DNA of 64,000 nucleotides from positions 3,100,001 to 3,164,000 of the forward strand of contig NZ_CP046804.1 in assembly GCF_009763805.1 (NCBI RefSeq). Direction: 5' to 3'. Source of the DNA: Vibrio cidicii. Its GTDB lineage: Bacteria > Pseudomonadota > Gammaproteobacteria > Enterobacterales > Vibrionaceae. Of this stretch, positions 11,398-21,988 are shown in pieces. Under the pieces are notes generated by a model. It saw nothing but the letters and a program-made list of their open reading frames with translations, made no database searches and was not told the DNA's origin. The position numbers and the translations under genes are program-made. Every line of letters begins with the position of its first letter. Position 1 is the stretch's first letter.

Positions 11398-12156
11398 CTA
11401 AGCCTCCACTTTCTTTGGTGTGCCGTCAGGTTTTAGCATGGCGATAACAAAGTCCATCGACGACTCGACTTTGCCTTGGTTAACCGCCGCCGCTGGGTCA
11501 ACGTGTTTTGGACACACTTCTGAGCAGTAGCCGACAAACGTACAACCCCATGCGCCGTTTTCACCGTTGATCAGCTTCATGCGTTCAGCTTTACCGTTGT
11601 CACGGCTGTCCAAGTTGTAGCGGTGCGCCAGCGTCAAGGCCGCAGGGCCGATAAACTCTGGATTGAGGCCGAACTGCGGGCAGGCTGCGTAGCACAAACC
11701 ACAGTTGATGCAGCCAGCGAACTGCTTGTATCTCGCCATCTGTTCTGGAGTTTGTAAGTTGGTGCCATCTTCAGGTTTACGATCATTACCGATGATGTAA
11801 GGTTTGATTGCTTCAAGACGTTCAATAAACGGCGTCATATCGACAATCAAGTCTTTCTCGATTGGGAAGTTGGCGAGTGGCTCGATCTTCACCCCATCAG
11901 GGTAGTCACGTAAAAAGCTCTTACACGCCAGCTTTGGCACGCCGTTGACCATGATGCCGCATGAGCCACAAATTGCCATTCGGCATGACCAACGGTAGGA
12001 AAGGTGTTTATCCAAGTGGTCTTTGACATAACCGAGTGCATCAAGCACCGACATGGTGTCATCAAATGGCACTTCAAAGGCTTGAAAGTGCGGTTCTGCG
12101 TCGGTTGCTGGGTCGTAACGCAGAATGTCTACTTTTTGAATGCGATTGGCTGACAT
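11398..12156 (-). CDS. frdB: Fumarate reductase iron-sulfur subunit FrdB
   Basis: Electron-transfer subunit between FrdA and the quinone, 252 residues. The 2Fe-2S motif [16 protein letters not shown] is near residue 60, and the two ferredoxin-type sets are [13 protein letters not shown] and [17 protein letters not shown] for the other clusters. The start codon overlaps the frdA stop by one base (TAATG). Confidence 0.97.
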   Translation of the reverse strand: MSANRIQKVDILRYDPATDAEPHFQAFEVPFDDTMSVLDALGYVKDHLDKHLSYRWSCRMAICGSCGIMVNGVPKLACKSFLRDYPDGVKIEPLANFPIEKDLIVDMTPFIERLEAIKPYIIGNDRKPEDGTNLQTPEQMARYKQFAGCINCGLCYAACPQFGLNPEFIGPAALTLAHRYNLDSRDNGKAERMKLINGENGAWGCTFVGYCSEVCPKHVDPAAAVNQGKVESSMDFVIAMLKPDGTPKKVEA

Positions 12157-13974
12157 TATGCTTGCTCCTCTGCATTTTTCTCGGCGGCTTTGGCGGCTTC
12201 TTCAGCGGCGGCTTTCTCTGCCGCTTCACCATACAGACGCGCTTTCGGCTGAGATTTAGTGATCTTCACATCGCTGTAGCTGATGCTTGGCGCATTGTCA
12301 GCTTGGTAGAAGGCCAGTGAGTGTTTCAGGAAGTTCACGTCGTCACGCTCGGTACAACCATCGTCAAGGCGTTGGTGAGCGCCGCGCGATTCTTTACGTA
12401 AAATCGCAGAGTGAACCATGGCTTCGGCGACTTCAAGGCCGTAGCCGACTTCGATGGCGTAGAGAAGATCGGTGTTGAACACCTTGCCTTTATCTTTGAT
12501 GCTGATGCGTTTGTAGCGTGCTTTCAGCTCAGTGATTTTGTCGATGGTGGCTTGCATCAAATCTTCTTGACGGTAGATACCACAGCCCGCTTCCATGGTG
12601 TGACCCATTTCCGTGCGGATGTCTGCCCAGTTTTCATCGCCTTCTTGGTTCATCAGTGCCGCAATGCGTGCTTCAACCGCTTTGACTTGCTCGGCAATCG
12701 ACGCTTCGTTCCAGCCTTTGAATTCTGCTGCACGTTTCACTGCGTTTTCCCCGGCGACGCGGCCGAATACCACGAACTCGGCCAGAGAGTTAGAGCCTAA
12801 ACGGTTGGCACCGTGTAGACCAACAGAGGCACATTCACCGACGGCGAACAGACCTTTGATGCGGGTCTCACACTCTTTATCGGTCTCGATACCGCCCATG
12901 GTGTAGTGTACGGTTGGGCGAATGGGGATCGGCTCTTTGGCTGGATCGACGTTGACGTACGCTTTGGCGAGTTCACAAATAAACGGTAGACGCTCTTGCA
13001 GGTACTCTTCACCTAAGTGGCGCAGGTCAAGGTGTACCACATCACCAAGAGGGTGTTTGATGGTGTTGCCTTTTTGCTGCTCGTGCCAGAACGCTTGTGA
13101 CACTTTATCGCGTGGGCCAAGTTCCATGTATTTGTTCTTCGGCTGGCCAACCGGTGTTTCTGGGCCCATGCCGTAGTCTTGCAGGTAACGATAGCCATTC
13201 TTATTGACGATAATACCGCCTTCACCTCGGCAGCCTTCGGTCATTAGAATGCCCGTACCAGGTAGGCCAGTTGGGTGGTATTGCACAAATTCCATGTCAC
13301 GCAGCGGCACACCGTGGCGATAAGCCATCGCCATGCCGTCACCGGTTACGATACCGCCGTTGGTGTTACAGTGGTAAACGCGACCCGCACCACCCGTCGC
13401 CAGTACGACGGATTTGGCTTTGATGGTGACCAGTTTCGCCTTCCGACATATGGATGGCAATCAGCCCTTGCACTTCACCTTCATCAACCAGCAGATCGAC
13501 CACAAAATATTCGTCAAAGCGCTTGATGTTGGAGTACTTCATAGAAGTTTGGAAGAGGGTGTGCAGCATGTGGAAACCCGTTTTATCAGCCGCAAACCAA
13601 GTCCGCTCAACCTTCATGCCGCCGAAGCGACGCACGTTGACTTCTCCGTTTTCTTTTCGGCTCCAAGGACAACCCCATTGCTCCATCTGGACCATTTCTC
13701 GGGTTGCATTGGCAACAAAGTATTCAACAACATCCTGTTCACAAAGCCAGTCACCACCGCCAACGGTATCGTTGAAGTGGTTGTCCAGACTATCCTCATC
13801 CTTGATAACTGCTGCTGAGCCACCTTCTGCAGCGACCGTATGGGAGCGCATTGGGTAGACCTTAGAAATCAGTGCGACTTCCAGATCTGGGTTTGCTTCA
13901 GCCGCTGCAATAGCAGTACGAAGACCAGCGCCGCCAGCGCCGATGACCGCGATATCTGTGATAATGGTTTGCAC
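12156..13974 (-). CDS. frdA: Fumarate reductase flavoprotein FrdA, one frameshift
   Basis: Catalytic FAD subunit reducing fumarate to succinate in anaerobic respiration. The N-terminus has the dinucleotide fold [20 protein letters not shown] and the covalent-FAD histidine in [14 protein letters not shown]; the C-terminal part contains [26 protein letters not shown]. The frame breaks after HMSEGE: deleting one base of GAAAC (TTT at 13434-13436 on the + strand) gives [24 protein letters not shown]. The repaired protein is about 605 residues, normal for FrdA. First gene of the operon, transcribed away from epmA as in other gamma-proteobacteria. Confidence 0.95.
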
Positions 13975-14381
13975 AGTTATCCTCCAGTGTGTGAGTGCGG
14001 GGTAATCCGCTTGTTATTGTGAGCTTGAGAAACAGGGCGGGCCATATTCCCCAAAAGTAGTACGGTTAGTGTAGAAGAGCCGCGCAGGAGAAAAATTGAT
14101 GTATTTAGGTTTTTGCAGCGGAAATGCAAATATGAGCATAGAAATTACACGTTATGTGATACTTATCACGGCCAAGGAGTTTGGCTTCTCAAGCCTTTGC
14201 GGAACAAGGTGTTAACCGAATGTTGCCGACAATTTTCCTGCTCAATACAGGGGGAAGAACTAGCACGATTTATGTGTTGTACGACGTAAATTTTGCGCTT
14301 GTTACCTTGCTCGCCAGCGCTTGCAAAGGGGCAAAAAACTGGTAACTTCCATGCCCTAGCTATCTATATGAGTAACCCAAT
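13975..14381. other. frdA-epmA divergent intergenic region
   Basis: About 400 bases without a gene, holding the promoters of frdABCD and epmA. A near-perfect CRP site is present (listed separately). TTGATGTATTTAGG near 14096 is a weak FNR half-site candidate only. No RNA gene is recognised. Confidence 0.6.
14152..14173. promoter_or_regulatory. CRP-like binding site upstream of frdA/epmA
   Basis: TGTGA-TACTTA-TCACG matches the CRP consensus TGTGA-N6-TCACA at nine of ten positions. It lies about 180 bases before frdA and 210 before epmA. FNR would instead want TTGAT-N4-ATCAA. Confidence 0.6.
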
Positions 14382-15354
14382 ATGTCGACTGATTGGCAAC
14401 CTACTGCTTCTATCCCGCAATTGCGCCAGCGCGCTGCGCTTATCGCGCGCATTCGTCAATTTTTTGCCCAGCGTAATGTGCTGGAAGTGGATACGCCCGC
14501 CATGAGTCATGCGACCGTCACGGATGTGCATTTGCACACCTTCCAAACTCAGTTTGTCGGGCCCGGCTATGCGCAAGGGAGCCCACTATTTCTCATGACT
14601 AGCCCCGAATTTCATATGAAACGCCTGCTAGCGGCGGGCAGTGGCTGCATTTATCAACTCGGCAAAGCGTTTCGCAATGAAGAGAATGGTCGTTATCACA
14701 ATCCAGAATTCACCATGCTCGAATGGTATCGTGTCGGCTTTGACCACCATCAGTTGATGGATGAAATGGACGATTTGCTGCAACTGGTACTGCAATGTGG
14801 TGCTGCCGAACGTATGACGTATCAGCAAGCGTTTTCAACCGTGCTGGGCGTTTGCCCACTGGAAGGAACCATGGCCGAGCTGAAAAGCGTCGCAGCAAGG
14901 TTAGGCTTGAGTGATATCGCCGAGGCAGAAGAAGATCGCGATACTTTGCTACAGTTGCTGTTTAGCATCGGGGTCGAAGCAAAGATTGGCCAGCAAGTGC
15001 CAGCGTTTGTCTACGATTTTCCCGCTTCACAAGCGGCGCTGGCTAAGATCAACCAAAACGATCCGCGTGTGGCGGATCGTTTTGAGGTCTATTTCAAAGG
15101 GATCGAGCTGGCGAAACGGTTTCCATGAGCTCGACAATGCGCAAGAGCAACTGCGCCGATTTGAGCAAGATAACCACAAACGTGTTGAGATGGGCTTGGC
15201 GGAACAGCCGATTGATTACCATTTGATCGCGGCGTTGCAATCTGGCCTGCCAGAGTGTGCCGGCGTGGCGCTCGGGGTTGATCGTTTGATCATGCTGGCG
15301 CTGGGGTGCGATCACATCGATCAAGTGACCGCTTTTCCTTTTCCGATTGCTTGA
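14382..15354 (+). CDS. epmA: EF-P lysine ligase EpmA (GenX/PoxA), one frameshift
   Basis: Class II lysyl-tRNA-synthetase paralogue without the anticodon domain; it joins beta-lysine to K34 of EF-P. Class II motif 2 is seen in [22 protein letters not shown], and motif 3 in [15 protein letters not shown]. The frame breaks at [10 protein letters not shown]: removing one A from GAAAC (15114-15116) gives [17 protein letters not shown] and joins the C-terminal half. The total is 323 residues, close to E. coli EpmA (325). The VanZ-like gene follows after 9 bases, so both are probably cotranscribed. Confidence 0.93.
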
Positions 15355-15363
15355 GCGTGCCAG

Positions 15364-15735
15364 ATGCTAAAAAAATGCGCGTTACTTTTGCTGTATGCTG
15401 CGGTGATCGCCGTATTGTCATTGCGTCCATCCAGTAGCTGGCAACAATGGGGTAGCTTGGCTCATCTCGATAAATTGCAGCATATGGCGGCGTATTGCTG
15501 CTTCTCGCTTTTGGCCGCTTATCTGATTCGCTCTTGGCGACGCCGCTGCCTCGCGGCGGCAGGCATTCTGCTCTTCAGTGCTGGGATAGAGGTGGTTCAA
15601 GGTTTGGTTGGTCGTGAGTCTTCCTGGTTGGATCTGTTGGCCAATCTGTGCGGAATTATACTAGGCTTACTAACGTATAAGCTCTACCTCGTTTGTCGAT
15701 ATCGTACGGTGAAATCGATATACTCAAGCGGCTAG
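15364..15735 (+). CDS. VanZ-like family membrane protein
   Basis: 123 residues with four hydrophobic helices and the VanZ-type pattern: LSLRPSS after helix 1, DKLQHMAAYCCFSLLAA in helix 2, and EVVQGLVGRESSWLDLLANLCGIILG at the end. VanZ homologues are linked to teicoplanin resistance in Gram-positives; in proteobacteria the role is unknown. It lies directly behind epmA. Confidence 0.75.
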   Translation: MLKKCALLLLYAAVIAVLSLRPSSSWQQWGSLAHLDKLQHMAAYCCFSLLAAYLIRSWRRRCLAAAGILLFSAGIEVVQGLVGRESSWLDLLANLCGIILGLLTYKLYLVCRYRTVKSIYSSG

Positions 15736-15754
15736 GACGTTGATCTCTTTCCGC

Positions 15755-15774
15755 ACCGAACGTGTCAGTTCGGT
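15755..15774. promoter_or_regulatory. Inverted repeat, candidate operator of the TetR gene
   Basis: ACCGAAC-GTGTCA-GTTCGGT, a perfect 7-base repeat with 6-base spacer, 60 bases upstream of the tetR-family start. Size and place fit an autoregulatory operator, but no T-run follows, so it is not a terminator. Confidence 0.5.
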
Positions 15775-15834
15775 ATGAAAGGTGGATGCGCCAACGCTGA
15801 CTTATCTTTCTAGGAAAGGGATTACAACATAATA

Positions 15835-16470
15835 ATGAAAACACGTGAGAAGATCGTTTACGGAGCCTTGGAACTCTTTAACCGCCATGGGGAAAGGAGT
15901 ATCACCACCAATCACATTGCTGAGCATGTTGAAATCAGCCCAGGCAACCTTTATTACCACTTTCGCAATAAACAAGAAATTGTGCGCGAGATTTTCACCC
16001 TCTACGCGCAGGAGCTACTTGAGCGATTCGCGCCAGTGCAAGGGCAGCAAGAGAGCCTGACCCTGTTGAAGCACTACCTGGACTCCATTTTCACCTTGAT
16101 GTGGAAATACCGTTTCTTTTACGCCAATTTGCCAGAAATTCTCTCCCGCGATGAGCAATTGCACGAGCAGTACATTCAAGTTCAAGAGAAGCTCCAAGCT
16201 AACTTGGTGGCCATCATGCAAGAGTTTGTTGAACTTGAGCTACTCAGTTTAGAGAAAACGGAATTGACCTCATTGGTGAGAACGCTGCATCTGATTGCCA
16301 GCAGTTGGCTGGCGTACCAGTCTGCGATGTCGCTGAAAGTGGCGATCACAGAACAAGTTGTCCGCCAAGGGATGTTGCAGATGTTGGCCGTGGTCAAACC
16401 CGTGGCCACCGAACAAGGCATGGAACAGTTGCTGCTGCTTGAAGATGGGATTCGCGCTCTACACGTTTAG
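15835..16470 (+). CDS. TetR/AcrR family transcriptional regulator
   Basis: 211 residues. The N-terminal helix-turn-helix is classical: TREKIVYGALELFNRHGERSITTNHIAEHVEISPGNLYYHFRNKQEI. The C-terminal ligand domain is helical and leucine-rich with aromatic residues (LMWKYRFFYANLPEIL). Neighbours do not reveal a target; the palindrome 60 bases upstream suggests autoregulation. The ribosome site (AGGAAAGGG) is about 14 bases from the ATG, longer than usual. Confidence 0.88.
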   Translation: MKTREKIVYGALELFNRHGERSITTNHIAEHVEISPGNLYYHFRNKQEIVREIFTLYAQELLERFAPVQGQQESLTLLKHYLDSIFTLMWKYRFFYANLPEILSRDEQLHEQYIQVQEKLQANLVAIMQEFVELELLSLEKTELTSLVRTLHLIASSWLAYQSAMSLKVAITEQVVRQGMLQMLAVVKPVATEQGMEQLLLLEDGIRALHV

Positions 16471-16605
16471 TTTTCATAAGTTTTGTACAAGACGTAGTGC
16501 TGATATGACCATAGGCTATGACTCATGGCTTTATGGTCTTTGACTTTTATATTGCCGAAGTAACAATACGCCAGAGAATCAATTGGATAGGGATGTTATT
16601 GACGG

Positions 16606-17565
16606 ATGAACTACGACATTTTTAACGGCGATGCCGATGGCATTATTGCTCTGCTGCAATGGCGCTTCGCCCATCCCACAGCGTCGACGCTGATTACCGG
16701 GGTTAAACGTGATATCCAGTTGCTCGAACAAGTGGCGGCGAAAGCGGGCGACACGCTGACGGTGCTCGATATCTCGATGGAGAAAAATCGTCTTGGTCTC
16801 GAACGTGCTCTGGCGAGTGGCGCTGAGGTTTTTTACGCCGATCATCATCAGTCTGGCCAAATTCCTCAGCACGCTTCGTTACACGCGCACATCGATCTTG
16901 ATGCGGATACTTGTACCGCGCTGATTATTGACCGTCTGCTTGCTGGGCGCTTTCATCATTGGGCTATCACTGCCGCTTATGGAGACAATTTGATTGCCAA
17001 AGCCAATGCCTTGGCAGAACAAGCGGGGCTTAGCCCGACCCAACAAGCGCAGTTGCGAGAACTCGGCACCTTAATCAATTACAACGGTTACGGTGAGCAG
17101 ATTGACGACTTGCATTTTCATCCCGCCCACCTTTACCAACATCTCAGCCGTTACGCTTCACCGTTTGATGTGCTGGCGGATATGAACTCCGCCTTTTATC
17201 AGTTGCAAAGCGCGTATCAGCAAGACATGGCTGCGGCACAAGCGATTGAGCCGCTCTATTGTTGCGATCGAGTGTCGGTGACCTTATTGCCAGATTGTGC
17301 GTGGTCGCGTCGCATCAGCGGTGTGTATGGCAACTGGCTCGCCAATCAAGAGCCTAGCCGCGCGCATGCTGTGCTCACGCACAATCAGGGTGACTCGTAC
17401 ACCGTATCGCTGCGTGCACCACTCAACAATAAACAAGGGGCGGGGGAGATTTGTGCTCAGTTCGCCACCGGCGGAGGGCGAGCGGCGGCGGCAGGGATTA
17501 ATGCCTTGGATAAAAATCAGGTTGAGCGCTTAATCGAACTGCTGCAAGCGTATTACGACCAATAA
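16606..17565 (+). CDS. DHH-family phosphoesterase
   Basis: 319 residues. N-terminal DHH domain with NGDADGI (metal Asp residues), VLDISMEKN, and the name-giving motif ADHHQSGQ near residue 85; the C-terminal part has the DHHA1-type glycine motif ATGGGRAAAAGIN. Family members hydrolyse phosphodiester bonds in nanoRNA or cyclic dinucleotides, or act on RNA ends. This branch is not RecJ (too short) and the substrate is unknown. Convergent with envC. Confidence 0.8.
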   Translation: MNYDIFNGDADGIIALLQWRFAHPTASTLITGVKRDIQLLEQVAAKAGDTLTVLDISMEKNRLGLERALASGAEVFYADHHQSGQIPQHASLHAHIDLDADTCTALIIDRLLAGRFHHWAITAAYGDNLIAKANALAEQAGLSPTQQAQLRELGTLINYNGYGEQIDDLHFHPAHLYQHLSRYASPFDVLADMNSAFYQLQSAYQQDMAAAQAIEPLYCCDRVSVTLLPDCAWSRRISGVYGNWLANQEPSRAHAVLTHNQGDSYTVSLRAPLNNKQGAGEICAQFATGGGRAAAAGINALDKNQVERLIELLQAYYDQ

Positions 17566-17594
17566 ACGGATAGGCGGCTAAGGTGTGACAGTGA

Positions 17595-18723
17595 TTAGCG
17601 CACCATCCAATGCCTTGGGTTTTGTGCCTCACTGTTGCGGCGGATCTCGAAATAGAGCGAAGGACGATTTTGCCCGCCCGTGTCTCCGGCCAATGCGATC
17701 ACTTCGCCAGCGGTCACCTTGTCCCCCTCTTTTTTCAGCAGGGCTTGGTTGTAGCCGTACAACGTCATGTCACCTTTGCCGTGATCAAGCAGCACCACCA
17801 AACCGTAGCCGCGCAAGTACTCTGCAAATACCACGGTTTCCCGGGTAAACGGCTTTGACTTGCTGCCCATAAGTGGCCGAAAGTACCACACCTTTCCAGT
17901 TGATCTGCCCGGTTTGGCGGGTGCCGAAACTATGTAGCACGCTCCCTTTGAGCGGCCAAGGCAGCTTGCCTTTTTGCCGCTCAAGTCCATCCATCGGGAT
18001 GGCGTTGCGTTTGGCCGCTTTGGCAATTTCCGCTTTCAGGCGTGTTTCGTTTCTTTGGAGCTCGGAGAGATAACTCTTGTCATCAGAGATGCTTTGCTTG
18101 ATGTTACCCAGCGTTTTCTTGCGCTGTGACTGGGTTTTAGCCAGTTGATCGTGTTTTGTCGATTGCTGTTTAAGTAGCGCTTCAATCTGCCCTTGTTCCA
18201 GCAATTTTTGCTGCTTACTGTGCTCTAACTCAGCGCTGGTGATTTCCAACTGCGAGATAGTTTCACTACGCGCTTTGGCAAGGTATTGAAAATATTGGCT
18301 GATTCGATCTTCCTCCACTCCTTGATTGAGGAGTGAAACGGACGATTTGGCGCGTTGCGTCACGTAGTAGGTTTGCAGCAATTCCGCTAAACGCTCGGTT
18401 TGGCGCTTTTTTTGCGTTTCCAGCTCATCGATACGCCCTTCTAGTTTCCCAATATTGGCGCGCGAAGTAGCCAGAGCCTGACGCGACTGGGCGATCTCTT
18501 TCTCCAGTTGGTTAATACCCAGCTCTTGCTCTTTCAGGGATTTTTGTAAATCGTCCAACCGTTTTTCTTGGGTTGAAAGCGATTTCTGCTGGCGTGAGAT
18601 CTCGCTTTTGACTCCTTGCAATTCGGAATCGGAGGCCGCCAGAGAAGCTGTACCGGAACAAAGCAAAAGAACGCCGAGGGAAATCAGCAAGGAGCTTGAG
18701 AGAGTTGATTTCTGTTTTACCAC
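17595..18723 (-). CDS. envC: EnvC-like amidase activator (coiled coil plus degenerate LytM), one frameshift
   Basis: Periplasmic activator of cell-separation amidases. Order: signal peptide (LLISLGVLLLCSGTASLA), long coiled coil (about residues 30-245), C-terminal LytM/M23 domain. Metal ligands of active peptidases are missing: the usual HxG is NWKGVVL and the HxH is LYFEIRR, so it should not cut peptidoglycan, as in E. coli EnvC. The frame breaks after KAVYPG; removing one base of GAAAC (TTT at 17837-17839, + strand) gives YPGTVVFAEYLRGYGLVV. Repaired length is 375. GTG start, with AGGAAAG before it. Its usual amidase partner AmiB is encoded at 33464. Confidence 0.9.
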
Positions 18724-18785
18724 GTACGTTCTTTCCTGAGTTGGAAGGGGTTAAAAAGCTGCGCCAATCGCCATATTGGCGTGCA

Positions 18786-19608
18786 TCATATGCCGTCACC
18801 ATCGATGAAGTTTTGCGTTTTGCCGTTAAAAGCTTGGTCCATATCGAATGACGGTTTGTCGGTTTCTGGGGCGTCCTACGATACGTGCTGGTACGCCGGC
18901 CACAGTAGTGTGCGGCGGAACGGGTTGCAGCACCACGGAACAAGATCCGATTTTCGCCCCTTCGCCGACTTCGATATTGCCAAGGATTTTTGCCCCAGCG
19001 CCAATCATTACGCCTTCGCGAATTTTCGGATGACGATCACCGCACTCTTTGCCTGTACCGCCAAGTGTTACGTCTTGCAGGATGGAAACGTCGTTTTCGA
19101 CCACCGCCGTTTCACCAATGACAATCCCCGTTGCGTGGTCAAGCATGATGCCTTTGCCAATGCGCGCCGCTGGATGGATGTCGACCTGGCAGGCGACTGA
19201 AATTTGGTTTTGCAAGTAAGTAGCAAGGGCGAAGCGGCCCTGTTTCCAAAGCCAGTTGGCCACGCGGTAGCCTTGCAGCGCGTGATACCCTTTGAGATAC
19301 AGCAGCGGAATGGAATACATCGAGACGGCAGGGTCACGGTTGACCGTTGCGCAAATGTCACATGCCGCCGAATCAGTAATGTTGGGATCGGCGGCAAAAG
19401 CCTCTTCGACTACTTCACGTACGGCCATCGCTGGCATGGATGCGGTGTTGAGTTTGTTGGCCAGAATATAACTCAGGGCTGCACCGAGACTGTCGTGTTT
19501 AATGATGGTCGCGTGGTAAAAGCTGGCCAGCATTGGCTCTTGCTCGGACAGCTGACGTGCTTCTCTGACAATCCCCTGCCAGACGTTTTTTTTCTCACAG
19601 TGTTTCAT
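18786..19608 (-). CDS. cysE: Serine O-acetyltransferase CysE, frameshift at C-terminus
   Basis: Makes O-acetylserine from serine and acetyl-CoA, the first step of cysteine synthesis. The left-handed beta-helix repeats carry the catalytic region DHATGIVIGETAVVENDVS and TLGGTGKECGDRHPKI. The given frame ends early in GRPRNRQTVIRYGPSF. Removing one base of GAAAC (TTT at 18863-18865, + strand) gives GRPRTDKPSFDMDQAF and a tail ending in IDGDGI; the terminal Ile is the residue that docks into cysteine synthase. The repaired length, 273, equals E. coli CysE. Downstream of gpsA, in the same direction as secB-gpsA. Confidence 0.95.
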
Positions 19609-19646
19609 TGGGCCTTCTTTGCACAAACCACTTGCGCTTTTCCTGA

Positions 19647-20684
19647 TTATTTTCCTTCGGATTTCTTGTCGCGCGCCAATAAGTCTTGAGCGGCCAGACG
19701 CGCATCCTTTCCTTGATACAATACTTGATAGATCTGGTCAACAATCGGCATCTCGACGCCCATGCGTTGTGCCAGCATCCACACTTCCTTGGTGTTGCGA
19801 TAGCCTTCGACCACTTGGCCGATCTCTTGTTGTGCGCTATCGACATCTTTACCTTGGCCCAAGGCCAAACCAAAGCGACGGTTACGCGATTGGTTGTCGG
19901 TGCAGGTCAAGACCAGATCACCTAATCCGGCCATACCCATAAAGGTTTCCGGTTGAGCGCCAAGCGCGGCGCCGAGGCGACACATTTCCGCCAAGCCACG
20001 GGTAATCAAAGCCGTGCGCGCATTGGCACCAAAGCCAATGCCATCGGACATACCTGCGCCGATCGCAATGACATTTTTGACAGCGCCGCCAAGTTGCATG
20101 CCGGTGAAATCACTGTTGGCGTAAACACGGAAGGTTTTGCTGCAATGGATTTTTTCCTGTAGATCGGCAACAAATTGTGCGTCAGGCGAGGCCACGGAAA
20201 TGGCGGTCGGCATGCCAGCGGCAAGCTCTTTAGCAAAGGTTGGCCCTGATAGTACCGCCAAAGAGTAGTTCTCTCCCAGCGCATCAAATGCCACATCTTT
20301 CAGCAGTCGACCTGATTCCGGCTCTAAGCCTTTGGTCGCCCAGCAGATGCGTGAGTCGGCACGTAGATAAGGCTGGAGACTGTTGAGTACTTGGCCAAAC
20401 ACATGGCTTGGCACCACGACCAATAGATCGCGGCTCGCTTGCACCGCTTTTTGCAGATCCGATTCTACGATCAGACTTGGTGGAAACTCGATACCGGGAA
20501 GAAAAGCGCGGTTTTCGCGATCGGCTTCCAGAGTCGCCATGTGCTCAGGATCGTGTCCCCAAAGGATCACATTTGCTCCGTTACGGGAAAGTGAGATCGC
20601 TAAAGAGGTTCCGTAGGAGCCAGCGCCAATCACCGTCATGGAAATTGCTTTGTTGTACGCGTTAGTCACCTGAGATTGTGTCAT
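19647..20684 (-). CDS. gpsA: Glycerol-3-phosphate dehydrogenase [NAD(P)+] GpsA
   Basis: Reduces dihydroxyacetone phosphate to sn-glycerol 3-phosphate for phospholipids. 345 residues. The nucleotide fold [20 protein letters not shown] is at residues 16-35, and the catalytic lysine region is [17 protein letters not shown]. Start at 20684 (MTQSQVTN) gives normal length; the longer frame upstream lacks support. 38 bases separate it from cysE, and secB lies upstream, the conserved secB-gpsA-cysE order. Confidence 0.95.
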   Translation of the reverse strand: MTQSQVTNAYNKAISMTVIGAGSYGTSLAISLSRNGANVILWGHDPEHMATLEADRENRAFLPGIEFPPSLIVESDLQKAVQASRDLLVVVPSHVFGQVLNSLQPYLRADSRICWATKGLEPESGRLLKDVAFDALGENYSLAVLSGPTFAKELAAGMPTAISVASPDAQFVADLQEKIHCSKTFRVYANSDFTGMQLGGAVKNVIAIGAGMSDGIGFGANARTALITRGLAEMCRLGAALGAQPETFMGMAGLGDLVLTCTDNQSRNRRFGLALGQGKDVDSAQQEIGQVVEGYRNTKEVWMLAQRMGVEMPIVDQIYQVLYQGKDARLAAQDLLARDKKSEGK

Positions 20685-20905
20685 GCTGTAGCCTGATGGT
20701 TGGTTGGAGAAAGATGGAGCGAGTATAACGTGAAACGGTACTGCTCTGGACAAATTACTTCACCCTCAAAGAGCGTCATCACGCCTTTGTTTGTGATATT
20801 GCCACATGCCATTGCGGGTGAAACAAAAAATGCACATAACATCGGTGTGAGATGCGCTGTGCATTTTAGTCAATCCAATTGGGGAAAAGTCTCAATAAGA
20901 AGGAC

Positions 20906-21373
20906 TTATTCCTCAGCGGCACCTTGTTGGGTTGCTTGCTGTTGTAGATAGTTCATAAACAGGGCATCAAAGTTCACGGGTGCTAGGTTCAGTTGTGGGA
21001 ACGTCCCTTTTACTACTAGGCTTGAGATGGTCTCACGCGCGTATGGGAAGAGAATGTTCGGGCAGAATGCGCCTAGGCAATGTGCTAGTTGGCCTGCTTC
21101 CATTTTCTCTGCGGTGAAAATACCGCCTTGTTGCACTTCACATAGGAATGCCGTTTCTTCAGCGTTTTTCACCGTCACAGTCAGACGCAGAACCACTTCA
21201 TAAACGCCTTCACCTAGTTCACGACTTTGTGTGTCGAGATCCAGTTTTACATCTGGGTTCCAATCTTTTTGGAACATCATTGGTGAGTTAGGTGCTTCAA
21301 AAGAAACGTCTTTTAGGAAGATACGTTGAATTGCAAACTGTTGTTGGTTGTCTTGCGGTGCTGCTTCAGCCAT
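20906..21373 (-). CDS. secB: Protein-export chaperone SecB
   Basis: Tetrameric cytoplasmic chaperone that keeps exported proteins unfolded and passes them to SecA. 155 residues, identical in length to E. coli SecB, with the conserved [10 protein letters not shown] and [15 protein letters not shown]. Start chosen at MAEAAPQ; the upstream in-frame extension is untranslated leader. Confidence 0.97.
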   Translation of the reverse strand: MAEAAPQDNQQQFAIQRIFLKDVSFEAPNSPMMFQKDWNPDVKLDLDTQSRELGEGVYEVVLRLTVTVKNAEETAFLCEVQQGGIFTAEKMEAGQLAHCLGAFCPNILFPYARETISSLVVKGTFPQLNLAPVNFDALFMNYLQQQATQQGAAEE

Positions 21374-21553
21374 TTTTAAATCCTTCAATAATCGTAAATT
21401 CAGGCGTGTCAGTGTATGCCTTGAATGTGTCTGCCTTGAGACTAACCGAGCCACACAATGATGACTAGAAGAAGCCTTAATTCCGTGCCAAACATCACAT
21501 CTTTCTTGGCTGACTGCGCTGATTTTAGTCAGTCAGCCAAGATTGGGTGGTGA

Positions 21554-21988
21554 TTAACGCTTACTGCGTACTAGTGGCAGGTTAGCTTCACTCCAAGCAA
21601 TCAAACCGTTACGCAGCAGGTTTACGTTTTCAAAACCGGCTTTAGCTAATAGGTTTGCGCTTTCTTGGGCGGTTTGGCCCGATTTGCATACTACGATGAT
21701 TGGGTCTGATTTGTGGTTTTCAAGACCAGCGAAATTACCCGCCTTGATCTCTGATGGCAAAATGTGAACTGCGTCGGTGATATGACCTTTTTTGAACTCG
21801 TCTTTGGTGCGGATATCAATCACTACACCATTTTGTCGGTTGATCAGTGTGGTCATATCGTTCACGCCGATCACTTTGTAAGCCGCAGTTGCTGATTTTA
21901 CAAAGCTCATGATTAGAGCAATAAAAATACCTACCCACGCCAGCGACATGATCATGTTCTGCTGAAAAAACTCGATGTACTCTTGCAT
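21554..21988 (-). CDS. Membrane-anchored rhodanese-like protein (YibN-like)
   Basis: 144 residues. One N-terminal membrane helix (about residues 13-31), then a rhodanese domain with DIRTKDEFKKGHI and the active-site loop VVCKSGQTAQ holding the catalytic Cys. In E. coli the equivalent yibN lies next to grxC-secB; here grxC is absent and secB follows directly. Sulfurtransferase activity is likely but its substrate is unknown. Confidence 0.85.
   Translation of the reverse strand: MQEYIEFFQQNMIMSLAWVGIFIALIMSFVKSATAAYKVIGVNDMTTLINRQNGVVIDIRTKDEFKKGHITDAVHILPSEIKAGNFAGLENHKSDPIIVVCKSGQTAQESANLLAKAGFENVNLLRNGLIAWSEANLPLVRSKR

Noticed and set aside
13414..13858. Two 134-residue plus-strand frames over frdA
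   Set aside because: Antisense to the conserved flavoprotein; no ribosome site or family match.
14096..14109. FNR site before frdA
   Set aside because: Only one half-site (TTGAT) is convincing; the other half lacks ATCAA.
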